The notes beneath the pieces were generated by a model. That model had not been told where the DNA came from and did no database searches. It saw only the letters and a program-made list of their open reading frames with translations. The translations under genes and the position numbers were made by a program. DNA of 64,000 nt from Oegoconia quadripuncta (Eukaryota > Arthropoda > Insecta > Lepidoptera > Autostichidae), in NCBI GenBank assembly GCA_949316235.1, contig OX438754.1, forward strand, positions 4,449,501 to 4,513,500, written 5' to 3'. Positions 12,596 through 22,847 of this stretch are shown piece after piece. Every line of letters begins with the position of its first letter. The stretch's first letter is position 1.

Positions 12596-13687
12596 AAAAG
12601 AAAGCTTTACCTGTGTTACAATAAGGATAGATGTAACAAGTCTGGCCATAGATAATGTTATATTTTACAATGCTTAAATACGAGTTATTATATTGGATTT
12701 ATTTGTAAAATGTCAAAATTAAAATAGCTCAAAAAAACAAACGGCATCATAATGATTTGGTACAGAAGTTCATTGTTGTTTAAGCCATAGATTGGTCTTT
12801 GTGAAATACTTTTCGTCTATACAATTTTGTAATTATGTTTACGGTTTATAATTTTCTTCATAAAGTTTCTTAAAATACGATGAAAGAGAACCAATGTTGT
12901 AGGAAAGATATGGCAATATAGATAATATATGAGTCAGCTCCTACTGAAAGACTTAGCGATTGACATCTTTTGGCTAAGAACGATATTTCATTCAGCAGTT
13001 TTGTAGTTATTGTAAGGTTTTTTATTGTTTTGTACCAAGTGAAAGTTAAGAACATTATACGACATGTATTTACTATTCTAATCGTTTACCTAACTTTGTT
13101 GGTGCTCCTATTATAAATAAATTTAGTTTTCACTGAAATCCACGAGTTTGTTTTTCATGATGTGCCACTTTGTTAGAATGGAAAAAATTATGTACTCTAT
13201 CTAGCACACGAGAAAACCTCAAACAAGGAGGTATTTATTAGAAAATAGTAGTTAAAATCTATCGACCACATAGCCCAATACCTAGACTCCTAATTACAGA
13301 GGAGGGGAATTTGTCAATGCATCAGACTTGAGACAAACAAGCGCCCCGGATTAAAACTTCGAATAGTTTTTCTGTGCCCTGCTGTAAACGTTTCCGCGTT
13401 TGTGAAATAAATTGTGAAAACAATACGTGAAAAAGGCCCTTGTAGACGATTATCATCGTCTAGGAGTATCTGTCAATACATTCTAATCGAACAGATGCCG
13501 GAAAACTTGGGATCAGTTATTGGCTACCTTATTGCACTCTGATTGGCTCTGTCAAGGTCACGTAAATAACGACCTTGGCCGGACCAATTACAATGCGGTA
13601 CCTCGCCTCCCTCATACCTCAGCTAGTTGACAGAATTAATTCACAAGAGTAAACCAAAGAGTCGATGGGCTGTGTGGTTGATGCACA
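12596..13687. other. spacer, no gene seen
   Basis: AT-rich. A short perfect inversion AGACGAT/ATCGTCT sits at about 13443-13463. No domain-bearing ORF. Confidence 0.5.
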
Positions 13688-13872
13688 GTCGGCAACACAA
13701 TTAAGGTAGCAAGTCTTTATAAATATATGTAGAAGAAAGTCTATCGGGAAGTAAATGAAATTTATCTATCGCATGATGACATGTAAAGGAAAATATAACA
13801 AAATACAACCACCCAAAACCCTGCAAACAATATCGTCAAAATTAAGCCTGCGGTCTTAATTGTGTTGCCGAC
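13688..13872. repeat. MITE with perfect 18-bp terminal inverted repeats
   Basis: GTCGGCAACACAATTAAG at 13688-13705 is the exact reverse complement of CTTAATTGTGTTGCCGAC at 13855-13872. The roughly 185-bp element has no coding capacity. Confidence 0.75.
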
Positions 13873-14045
13873 GTACTATATACATGGTGTGATAAAACCA
13901 GTCAGACGTTTCCAAAAAGATTGAATAAATTTTCATTGGTAAATGTAATAGTCTTAAAATTGACAGTTATTCTGTACTGAGTATAAAACAATAAGAGTTT
14001 AATGCTCTGCATGGTTGATGTTAAAATCAAACTTGTAACTTACAG

Positions 14046-14236
14046 CGACCTTCATCACTTTGGATGGCAGCAAGACAACAATGCTCTTACACAACAAGTA
14101 CTCGTACAAATGTGGATACTTTCGAGCCAGTGGATCCCGGTACCGTTGCTCAAGCGCCGCCAGGGGATGTAAGGCCTACCTCCACTTGAGCAAGCACAAA
14201 GTCATAGTGTCTAGTTTTATGGAGCATAATCATTAA
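14046..14236 (+). CDS. mod(mdg4): FLYWCH cassette 6, truncated right after the zinc ligands
   Basis: The acceptor TTGTAACTTACAG ends at 14045. The exon encodes 63 residues beginning A-T-F-I-T-L and containing all four ligands: C35, C42, H61 and H63 (Y33-R-C35; H-N-H). The codon after H63 is TAA, where the paralogue at 16982 has a Glu codon followed by 15 more residues. Beyond the stop the frame still reads P-T-K-F, matching the paralogue's P-T-K-Y. The truncation is therefore a point change (or small alteration) in an otherwise intact cassette. It may still fold and bind zinc, or it may be the first step of decay. It has no internal start usable on its own. Confidence 0.78.
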
Positions 14237-15139
14237 CCTACCAAATTTTTATGTAAGTTGTATATTTTCCTTTTGTGCAGTGTTTTGTAGTGTATTGTAA
14301 GTAGGTAGTGGTTAATATAATAAGTGCTCTGAACCCGCGAACAAAATTGGTTTTTAGACTTCGTATTTATAAGCTTAAAACGGAAACCTTACATAATCTT
14401 TTTGGTGTTTGATAGTATTCCAATTCCAATTTAGTGTTATGGCTGCATCGTTGTGCACGATGATTCTGCCAATGTCAGGGTTGAAGTTCACAATGCTAAA
14501 GTTGACGATGATTGTGCAGTAAGTTAAGCTTTTCTAGTTTGTGTAACTGGAGAAAGGACAAACAGAAAAACACATATAACCACCATAATCAACACATAAT
14601 TAAGATAATAGACGATAAACTCGAAGAAGTAGACATGATAGATAAATTATAATATAACGTTATTAACTTTTATAAATTTAGCTAGTACATATACAAGACG
14701 AGAGTGAAATTGACTTAATAATTGATACTATTGGCCGCATGACAAAGGGATGGATAGACAGACATTGACCATTGCACATCTGAGATGGAATCTTTAAAGC
14801 TAAACTTTCCTCAATTGCTATGGCTGAATCTTTTGAATGTGAATGTGGCGACGAAAATTAATCAGCTCATCACATTCTTTGGTAACACGAAAATTGGAGT
14901 GAGGAACCCATGCTTGACTATCTGAATTCCGAAATCCGTTCGGTGTTCTATATGGTAATCCAGTCTGAAGCTCGTTATTCTGCCTCTCATGCTGGCACTA
15001 TTACTCGCGGTATCTTTCTGTTACCTCCATGCTCACTGCATCTAGGCGCAGTCCGTGGAGCTTCACTCGGCCTCTTTCCCCATAATTTTGTATTTCATTG
15101 ATTATACACTCCCATGTGCCGAAGACGGACTTGCACACT
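14237..15139. other. spacer, no gene seen
   Basis: AT-rich, non-coding, with possible LINE-derived sequence from about 14960 leading into the LINE tail that follows. Confidence 0.45.
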
Positions 15140-15285
15140 TTGAGCCTACACCTTCCTCAAAGGCCGGCAACGCATCTGTGACCCTTTTGGTGTTGCGGGT
15201 GTCCATGGGCGGCGGTGATTACTTTCCATCAGGTGACCCGCATGCTCGTTTGCCGCTCTCTCATATAAAAAAAAAAAAACCGTGT
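15140..15285 (+). mobile_element. non-LTR retrotransposon 3' tail
   Basis: Contains AAGGCCGGCAACGCATCTGT, GCGGCGGTGATTACTTTCCA and GGTGACCCGCATGCTCGTTT followed by an A-rich run. The same tail occurs at 50825-50972 next to a reverse-transcriptase C-terminal ORF, and inverted at 48862-48990. It is a 5'-truncated LINE copy. Confidence 0.7.
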
Positions 15286-16981
15286 TTCTTTAATTAATCT
15301 GGGATCCAAGGTACCAACAGAGTCACGTAGGGCACCGTCTACCTTCTAATCCTATAAAAAATATACGCCTTCCACACACTATCTAGACTAGAATCTTGGA
15401 AGAAAATCACCATTGATAATTTTTAAAACTATAAAGTAAAAGTAGTTAGTTAGTCGTCCATCCACCTTGTGAGTGGATTTAACTTGTAAGTGGATGCTAT
15501 CAGTTCATCGAGCTATGTGTGTGCCCTGCCAGTTACAAATTCGCTGGGCTATGTCGGTGAATTCCGTTTACGGATTTCTTCGTTCTTGATTCGTTCACGT
15601 AGTGAAACATCGAGCAGCGCGCGCTCCATAGCTCGTCGGGCTTATGTGAGCGTATCCATTGATTAAAAAAAAAAGTTTTCACAGCAGGTATAATTTAAGG
15701 TTACGCGCTAAAAAAGCCTTCAAAGTACACTTAATACTTTGTAAGTCAGATGAGTACAATAGTCAATATATTCGTTAAGTATGTCATCCATACATCCCCC
15801 TAGGAATTCAATGGAATGTTTAATTTAATCCATGGTAGAGTCTCAAATTAGTTACAGATTGGGTAGTTATAGGCGTATTTATGAAACATATTATTATAAG
15901 ACGGCTTATATAGGTTGCACCTTAGTCTCCTTAAAAATATTTCACCAATATGTATAAAAAATTTGTAAAAGGAAAACAATGAGGAATGGTTTAAACACTG
16001 TAGAATAATGAGTATGTTATTGAAAAGTCTAGTATCTGTAGTTTTGAAGAAATTTCCCAACAGCATTATTAACAAAAGGAAATATGGGAATAGGTATATG
16101 TAAGCTATATTCATATACTCGTAACATAAAATAATGTACTTAAAGAAGTAGGTACTTCATGGATGGATTTTCAACGAATTCCATAGACACATATATCTCC
16201 TTGCTTTCTTTTAATCTTATCCCTAGATATTTGAGGTACCTACTTTTTTATAATTAGTAACGCGACAGGTCACTGATAGGTTTGCCGACTTTTTTTTCGG
16301 CCTAAAGGGACAAACGATCATAGACCGGGATTTTTTTTTCACCCGGGACATATTATATTTCATTGCATTTTTAGTTAAATTTTGTTACTTAAAACTTTAC
16401 TGCACGCAACATATCTGTTTGTATTTTGACATGTTTATAAAAAGTAACATGATCAAAATCGTAAAAACATGGTGAGCAGTTCGGATTTAATTATAGCACT
16501 CCACTCGTCGCACGCGATTGGTTCCAAAGATTTATATACATATAATATTATATTATAGTAATACTGGATATGGCCTGACCTAGCGGGACATCCACAGCAA
16601 AATATATGGGATGTCCCGTGAAATACCGGACGGTTGGCAACCCTAGTCAGTGACCTCATTGGTAAGGTTTTTGTAGGCTTCTTACAGTTAAGATTGTGTG
16701 TGTATGTATAAATAAATTATAAAAAAACTACGACTTATACAATATTGCGTGCATAAATGATGTACTTAATATATACCATAACTATGTAATAAATGTAATG
16801 TTATTCACCAAAAAATTTTTACTTATTGTAGCTAAAATAGTTTTTTCCCTTCTCATTATCGACGTATATGAAATACGAGTACGAGAATCATAGAGGCAAA
16901 AATAACCCCACTATTTGAATATTCTAGTACGCAAAATAACAATAGACAAGAGGGATAATTAGAATCCACTGTCAGTTCCAG
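15286..16981. other. spacer, no gene seen
   Basis: AT-rich. A minus-strand ORF at 15848-16114 is hydrophobic but low in complexity and matches no family I recognise. A GGGACAT/ATGTCCC inversion near 16346-16616 may mark another small repeat. Confidence 0.45.
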
Positions 16982-17220
16982 CTACCTTCATCACATTGAC
17001 TCGTGGAACCACACTGCTCTTACACAACGACTACACGTACTCCAAGAGTGGTTGCATCAGGGCTGGTGGATCCAGGTTCAGTTGCTCGAGCACCGCCAAG
17101 GGTTGCAAGGCCTACCTCCATGTTGACAAGGACAGTATCATTATCGCAGGGTTCATGTTTCATAATCATGAACCTACCAAATATCTTAGGACGCAGAGTG
17201 GCCGATATGTAAGAGTGTGA
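16982..17220 (+). CDS. mod(mdg4): FLYWCH zinc-finger cassette 7
   Basis: A 79-residue cassette behind the acceptor TGTCAGTTCCAG (ends 16981). It starts A-T-F-I-T-L-T. Finger: L-L-L-H-N-D-Y-T-Y core (12-20), F33-S-C35, C42, H61-N-H63 (C-x6-C-x18-H-x-H). The tail ends G-R-Y-V-R-V. It is the best-preserved member of the group with 12354 and 14046 and shows what the truncated 14046 cassette has lost. A second frame is open across the same bases but lacks any motif. Confidence 0.86.
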
Positions 17221-17394
17221 TGATAAAGAGGACTTCGTTTACGACGTCATGTCACGAAGAGGGTTGAACTTTGCATAAGAATAGTGGCGATCTCAAATAT
17301 CGAGAACCAATTGTACTGTGTAATAAGAATTTATACAATGGCATTTCAATTGCGTTTCACACCGAAATCGAATCAGGAATAAAGAAATCCATGC
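17221..17394. other. spacer with likely cassette 3' UTR
   Basis: A possible AATAAA-type signal (GGAATAAAG near 17370) follows the cassette. Nothing else recognised. Confidence 0.35.
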
Positions 17395-17620
17395 AAGAAC
17401 GAAAGTCACCGACATTGCCCAACGGATTACTAAGTTAAAGTGGCAATGGACAGGGCACATACCTCGAAGAACCGATGGCAGATGGAGCATTAAAGGTGGA
17501 CGGATGACATAATGAAGGTAGTGGAAAGTCTCCGGGTACTAGCCACTTCCAACCGATCGCTCTGGAAATATATGACAGAGGCCCATGTTCAACAGTGATG
17601 ACCTACTACTGATATGATGA
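17395..17620 (+). mobile_element. RTE-type LINE ORF2 C-terminal fragment
   Basis: Reads in one frame as I-T-K-L-K-W-Q-W-T-G-H-I and R-R-T-D-G-R-W, the conserved end of RTE-type reverse transcriptase ORFs, then decays. A similar but longer fragment lies at 46100-46755. The 3' end carries CAACAGTGATGAC and a GATGATG run typical of such tails. Confidence 0.65.
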
Positions 17621-18666
17621 TGTTGTCAAATTGGTTTTCTAATGTTTTTTGGAGTTGTCAGGCCCTGAAAAGTTAGCTGTTGTACGACTCCGGAGATTGT
17701 GAATTTAACGGGGTCATTTTTCATTAGTAAGTGATATATTTATTGTGTATTTTTTTTGATACTGTACACTAGAACCCAATTAAGATTATACATTGAAAAA
17801 TAGCAATGTAACTATTTTATTGAATATAAATTATATCTGTAAAATGCTCATGTATATAAGAATAAGAAAAATTTATTTTTAACCATAGGTAAATACGTAG
17901 TTTACAACCGGTAAAATGTTGTAATATTCATTAGAATTTCTAAAAGTATATTCCCAGCTGATGCCCATGCTAAGCATTAAAAATACTTGTGTTAACTCAT
18001 CAAATATCTGTGTAGATACATTTAAACTACGAATGATAATTGTTTAGAAGCGTAATCAAGGCCAAAAAATGGTTCCACGAAACAGAACCCGCGTTTGGCG
18101 GGGTGTAAAATATAGACAGCCCGCGCGCCAATAAGATGTGACACTAGACTCGCCGTCCGGTACGTGACCCTGTCGCGACCAATCGCGTGCAAGCCTTGTC
18201 TATGAGAGAGTGTGAGTCAGTGCTTCATTGTAATAGCGGTTAGTTTGCGTAAATGGACTCAAAATCAAAGCGGTAGGTAATTGTAGAAGAGTTAAGTTTC
18301 TATACAATTATTTTTCGTAGCATTTAATAATAAATATTTATGAAACAAATATAAATTTTTCGTCAACACATAGTTGCCCCCGTAACCGTGCCGTCGCCTG
18401 CTGTCGTCCAGTTCGCGGCCTAAAAAATATTCTAGTCCTTTCTGTAGAACAAATCGCAGCAGCACACCATAGTAGAGCAATAACCTTAGATAATACGAAT
18501 TTTTCAACAATTTGCCACCAATCACGCAACTGTTGCTGTCTCTACAAAGAATCTGTTATTTACGATGATAACTGAGTTTGCTGAAGTAATATGACTCTAA
18601 TGCAAATTAAAGTTATAATGAAATCCTTTATTAATAATACAGTTAATATTCTTCTTTCGGTTGTAG
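17621..18666. other. spacer including a CpG-rich block
   Basis: At about 18060-18250 the otherwise AT-rich sequence becomes CpG-rich (GACAGCCCGCGCGCCAAT, CGCGACCAATCGCGTGC). No coding family is recognised on either strand, including the minus-strand ORFs at 18292-18529. It could be a promoter-like region or a repeat head; the sequence does not decide. Confidence 0.4.
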
Positions 18667-18911
18667 CACAGTTCATAAAGTCGGTCAAAGGAGCGACGTT
18701 GTTACTTCTGAATGGATACACTTTTAGTAGAAACTGCGCCGTCCGCAACGGCGGCAACAGGTACGCCTGCTCCAACATGCTCTCGAAGCTCTGCAAAGCG
18801 TACGTCCACGTATCAAGGAACAACTGCATAGTCAAAGGTTACACTTTCCACAATCATGACCCACCGAAGTATACTTTGACTACTAACGGGGAATATATCA
18901 AATGGATTTGA
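18667..18911 (+). CDS. mod(mdg4): FLYWCH zinc-finger cassette 8
   Basis: An 81-residue cassette. Two AGs are close together: TTTCGGTTGTAG (ends 18666) and CACAG (ends 18671). Only the first gives the phase used by every other cassette, so I chose it. Finger: L-L-L-L-N-G-Y-T-F core (12-20), Y33-A-C35, C43, H62-N-H64 (C-x7-C-x18-H-x-H). The tail reads G-E-Y-I-K-W-I. An AATAAA at about 18977 could serve as its poly(A) signal. The open frame continues far upstream of the acceptor (to 18591), but that part lacks cassette similarity. Confidence 0.84.
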
Positions 18912-19277
18912 ATTATTTTTGTTAAATATTAGAGGGAAACATTGGAACTTTACACAATTATTTTCGATTTTATAAAATAAAGAAACATTATGTGAACTCG
19001 GTCAGAGTTTAAATAAAGTAAGAGCGATTTTTCTGCGCAGCTCGTATTTATTTAAGTGCAGTCGTGTGGTGTGCTTTCCCGTCACTCTCGTCTGTAGTCC
19101 CACGAGCAACTCAAGGTGACAGCAGTAGCGACAACACAAGTTGTCACCCACAGCGGTGGCCAACATTCGAACCGCTCGATGAAACGCTGTGTTGAAAGAA
19201 TAAGTACAGAAAATCATCAAACGTCATTTTCCGGGCGCCGCCGTCGAGTCGTTATTATATTAGGTCCTTACCTATAT
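18912..19277. other. spacer, no gene seen
   Basis: Contains the probable 3' UTR of the preceding cassette and short overlapping ORFs on both strands that resemble no family. Confidence 0.4.
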
Positions 19278-19702
19278 TATATTAGGTCTTTACCTATGAA
19301 ATTGGCGTTTTGTATGAAGAATTTCATTAAGACTGTTTTCTCTATACAAACATTTTTGATTTTTTTCGGGAACGGCAAATCTAAATTTAGCTAAACTTTG
19401 TGTGTACCTATTATCGGATAACATTAAGTTAAGTATAGGCAGCGTTATTTTTTAAAAGTAACCGCTTTATAAAAGTGTCAGCGAATCTAAGAAATGATCA
19501 TGGAAAGCACATGAAAATTTCAATTTTTTTTTATTATGTGATTTAGCCCAGAAATTAAAAAATATTTCATGTGAAACTTTGAAATAATATTCCATTTTCC
19601 AAATAAAAAACAAATTTGGATGTAGCTTTGAAAACCGCAGGAATTGGTACATATGATTAACAAAGAAAAAAAACTCAAATTTCATAGGTAAAGACCCAAT
19701 AT
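19278..19702. repeat. MITE-like element with about 30-bp inverted ends
   Basis: Left ATATTAGGTCTTTACCTATG then AAATT; right AATTTCATAGGTAAAGACCC then AATAT. A second partial copy of the left motif (ATTAGGTCCTTACCTA) lies just before it. The minus-strand ORF inside is low-complexity. Confidence 0.6.
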
Positions 19703-19750
19703 TTATACGTTGACCCTCAATTCATTCCTGCTCTCAGTAACGTGGTCTTA

Positions 19751-19873
19751 GGCCCGTATTTCAGAATAGAATAAAACATATTTAGAAAGAGATGCCGCTA
19801 TACAATATACATAAAGCTGTCCCTTTTTAACTGTCCTCAAGCGGAGATCTCTTCTTGAGTAACATTCTGTACA
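19751..19873. repeat. small repeat, copy 1 of 2
   Basis: About 125 bp containing AAGAGATGCCGCTATACAA, ATAAAGCTGTCCC and CCTCAAGCGGAGATCTCT. It is closely similar to 55823-55951. Ends TTCAGAAT and ATTCTG are inverted. Confidence 0.65.
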
Positions 19874-19996
19874 TTCTTGAGTAGCATCATAAGACAATAT
19901 ACTATACCGCGTCATAAAACAATATTGTCGCATCAATACGGCGTAATACTATGATTTGTTGACTGTTGATACGAGCATTGTTTTATTAAATTATAG

Positions 19997-20247
19997 AACC
20001 AATATTCATCACTCTATCAACGGGGAAGACTCTCCTGATGGTGGATGGTTATACGTTCTACAAGGACAACATTAACAGATGTTCAGGTGGCGTGAGATGG
20101 CGGTGTTCCTCGATGTGGAGGAAATGTCGAGCGTTTGTGATCATCACAGATGACAACAAAACGATATTGAGGATGGGCCTAGAACACAACGACCATCTAC
20201 GTCCTCGGTATAAACGTTTGAATTGTGGCACTTATATTAAAGTTTAA
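19997..20247 (+). CDS. mod(mdg4): FLYWCH zinc-finger cassette 9 (H-N-D-H variant)
   Basis: An 83-residue cassette after the acceptor TAAATTATAG (ends 19996); with a donor G the first residue is Glu. It starts P-I-F-I-T-L. Finger: V-D-G-Y-T-F-Y core (16-22), W35-R-C37, C44, then E63-H64-N-D-H67. The other complete cassettes have H-x-H here, so an extra residue separates the two histidines. The tail ends G-T-Y-I-K-V. Zinc binding may tolerate the wider spacing, as H-x2-H occurs in other folds, but it is exceptional within this array. An AATAAA lies at about 20688. Confidence 0.83.
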
Positions 20248-20998
20248 TATTTTCAATGTGCGTCAGTAGTTGTCGTTTAAAAATTTGCATTTTCAACCAC
20301 CTGCTATGATTACTATGAATTATGAATATGAAATATGAATTTTGACATATTATGGTACCATCAAGCTGATCTGATGATGGAGCCGGGATGTAGGGACTGG
20401 AACTTCCTGATGACAACTAGTCGAATTTGGGGTAGTTTGTTTCGTTGCCATGAGCAACATGATGACGAGGGACTGAAGATGGAGCCAGAAGATTGACACT
20501 CGAACTCCTTCATAGACATTGTGTTACTCGTCTTTGTACTAGAATACCTAATATGTGATAATCATGATGGAGTATTAAATGCTTGTTATTATTAATGTTA
20601 CAATTATTTTCTTTATCTATAAGTAGTGTACTTAACTGCGCAGAGGTATCGACTACTGCCATTTACGTTTGATTTCAATAAAAGAAATATTAATAATATT
20701 CATCAATTTTGTTATTTCTTCTTCGAGTCGATGGCGAAAATATTAATTTGAATTAAAATTTATTTTGTTACTAATGTTAATATTTTATTATATTAGTAAA
20801 TAAAAAGTACATTAATTACTTATTATTTTATTATCGTATTTGTCTTGACCGTCCATAATTCGTGAGATTAGCTTCTCCTATGCAGGTACATAGAAGAAGC
20901 TTTAATGAAGCTATACATTAGGTGTTTTAGTGGCATTAAAACTTGGGGGCGGAAGTGTTCCCGAGGCTTGTAGTTAATCGAGTTTTTATTATATACTA
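20248..20998. other. spacer, no gene seen
   Basis: AT-rich. A GATCTGATGATGGAGCCGGG motif near 20370 is related to segments near 36845, 52795 and 53790, probably a dispersed repeat. Confidence 0.4.
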
Positions 20999-22312
20999 CT
21001 CTGTGTAAAAAGTATCGGGAATATGTCAATAAAAAGACCCGCGTAAAAGAGGTCGTTCTAATTTTTTTACTGCATGTTGGTAGCACTGTACTGATTTAGC
21101 GCGCAAAATTTGAGCGGGATCTGTCATTTAATTTGTTTTAAACTACACTTTTTGTTGGTCATAGTTTTGAGTCCTCGGCGATTTTTACAATGGAAAATAT
21201 TGTTGAACAAAGAGTGTGCCTTAAATTTTGTGTTTCAAATGATATTTCATGTGGTGAATCACTAAAAATGTTGCGAAATACCTACGGCGAATCGTGTATA
21301 TCGAAAACAAGGGCTTATGAATGGTATAAGGCTTTTAAAGAAGGCCGAGAAGTAGTAGTAGACTTGCCTCGTTCTGGTAGACCTTCAACCGCTACGACCA
21401 AAGAAAACATCGACAGAATCAAGAAGCTAGTGCTCGAAAATCGACGTATGAGTCTGAGAGAGTTGGCTAGTGAGGTGAACATATCTTTTAAGTCCGTCCA
21501 CAACATTCTCATTGACATTTTAGGCATGAAACGCGTCGCCGCTCGACTAGTTCCAAAAGAGCTCAATTTTGTTCAAAAAGCGCAGCGAAAGCATGTCGCT
21601 GAAGACATGGTTTCCCGAGCTTCTACGGATCCGACCTTTATGAAACGTATAATAACTGGCGACGAGACATGGGTTTATGCGTACGACATGCAAACAAGCC
21701 AACAGTCTTCAGAATGGCGTCTCGAAAACGAGCCGAAACCCAAAAAACCGCGGCAAAGTCGCTCCAAAATCAAGGTGATGCTGACAGTTTTTTTTGACTA
21801 CCGTGGTGTGGTTCACTCCGAATTCCTTCCAGAGGGAGAAACAGTGAATAAAGAATATTATTTAGGCGTCATGAAGCGTTTGCGTGAGAGTATCCGCCGA
21901 AAACGTCCAGATTTGTGGCAACACAACTCATGGATGCTGCACCATGATAATGCACCATCACACACAGCCATTATAGTGAAAGAGTTTTTAGCGAAAAATT
22001 CAACAAAAGTTCTCGACCAAGCACCGTATTCACCTGATATGGCTCCGTCTGACTTTTTTTTATTTCCCAAGTTAAAATTACCACTTCGAGGAAAACGTTT
22101 TGAGTCGATAGAAGCCATAAAAGAAAATTCGCTGAATGAGCTAAAGGCCATACCGCAAATAGCCTATGAAAAATGTATGGAAGACTGGGTGAAGCGGTGG
22201 AGATGTTGTATTGCAAGCGATGGGGCCTACTTTGAAGGCGATAAAATAAATTTAAATGAATAATTTGTATTTTTTGTTTTATTGACAAATTCCCGATACT
22301 TAGTACACTGAA
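20999..22312 (+). mobile_element. mariner element, near-complete
   Basis: About 1.3 kb bounded by 36-bp imperfect inverted repeats at 20999-21034 and 22277-22312, both containing AAGTATCGGGAAT and TGTCAATAAAA. A TA dinucleotide precedes the left end; the right flank does not show a matching TA, so the target duplication is eroded or the boundary is off by a base or two. It contains one uninterrupted transposase ORF. It lies in a spacer between cassettes 9 and 10. Confidence 0.85.
21190..22263 (+). CDS. mariner transposase (DD34D), intact ORF
   Basis: A 357-residue cut-and-paste transposase acting on the inverted repeats of its own element. The N-terminal half carries helix-turn-helix motifs (about 20-55 and 88-112). 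The catalytic triad is complete: D158 in T-G-D-E-T-W, D253 in H-H-D-N-A-P-S-H, and D288 in A-P-S-D-F-F, with 34 residues between the last two, the mariner signature. The Y-S-P-D-M-A-P block just before D288 and an L-V-P-K-E-L linker (about 120-125) also fit the family. The length is slightly above the usual 345 or so. No stops or shifts, so it could encode active protein. The start ATG at 21190 follows the left inverted repeat by about 155 bp. Confidence 0.93.
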   Translation: MENIVEQRVCLKFCVSNDISCGESLKMLRNTYGESCISKTRAYEWYKAFKEGREVVVDLPRSGRPSTATTKENIDRIKKLVLENRRMSLRELASEVNISFKSVHNILIDILGMKRVAARLVPKELNFVQKAQRKHVAEDMVSRASTDPTFMKRIITGDETWVYAYDMQTSQQSSEWRLENEPKPKKPRQSRSKIKVMLTVFFDYRGVVHSEFLPEGETVNKEYYLGVMKRLRESIRRKRPDLWQHNSWMLHHDNAPSHTAIIVKEFLAKNSTKVLDQAPYSPDMAPSDFFLFPKLKLPLRGKRFESIEAIKENSLNELKAIPQIAYEKCMEDWVKRWRCCIASDGAYFEGDKINLNE

Positions 22313-22847
22313 TGTATGTCGTAGATGGGTGTGTGGGCGTTGCTAGCGACCGAGATGGTGCCAGTCGCGTGGTAAAGAGTGGCTCGGGCAGTGGCGACAT
22401 TATTGCAAGCTACTGTAGGCGAATAGACAACGTATTCACATTCGATTGTTGATCATGGAACCCGAAATGCTTACCGGTGAAAAGTAAACATATGCATGCC
22501 CCTCATGCCATACAACTTGGCCCTCGCGTGCAGTCTGTGGAATTCAGCCGGACCTAGTCTATAATTCCTCCTTGCTCAAATCCCATGATCAACTTCTTAT
22601 TAACTAACGACTCACCGGATTCTTCCAAGCGTCGGTGACTCCGACTCCGACTCCTTTGAAGGCTCGTAGCAAAGTCCCTATCAGTTTCGATGTGCAGACC
22701 TTATATTACTGTTACGTCGTCACCGCGCCGTTTCCGGCGATACCAGCGCCACCAAGGTTTACTTTCCATTAACCGCGTATTATAATAGTCAGTTGACCGT
22801 TCGAATAATGAATTCTATCGCTAATTTATCGCTATCTGCGACATATA
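22313..22847. other. CpG-richer spacer, nothing recognised
   Basis: Less AT-rich than the surroundings (e.g. GCTAGCGACCGAGATGGTGC, CACCGCGCCGTTTCCGGCGA). No ORF with a known domain. Origin unclear. Confidence 0.4.

Noticed and set aside
18667..18671. Alternative acceptor CACAG for cassette 8
   Set aside because: It would start the exon in phase 0, unlike every other cassette. The AG five bases upstream gives the common phase.
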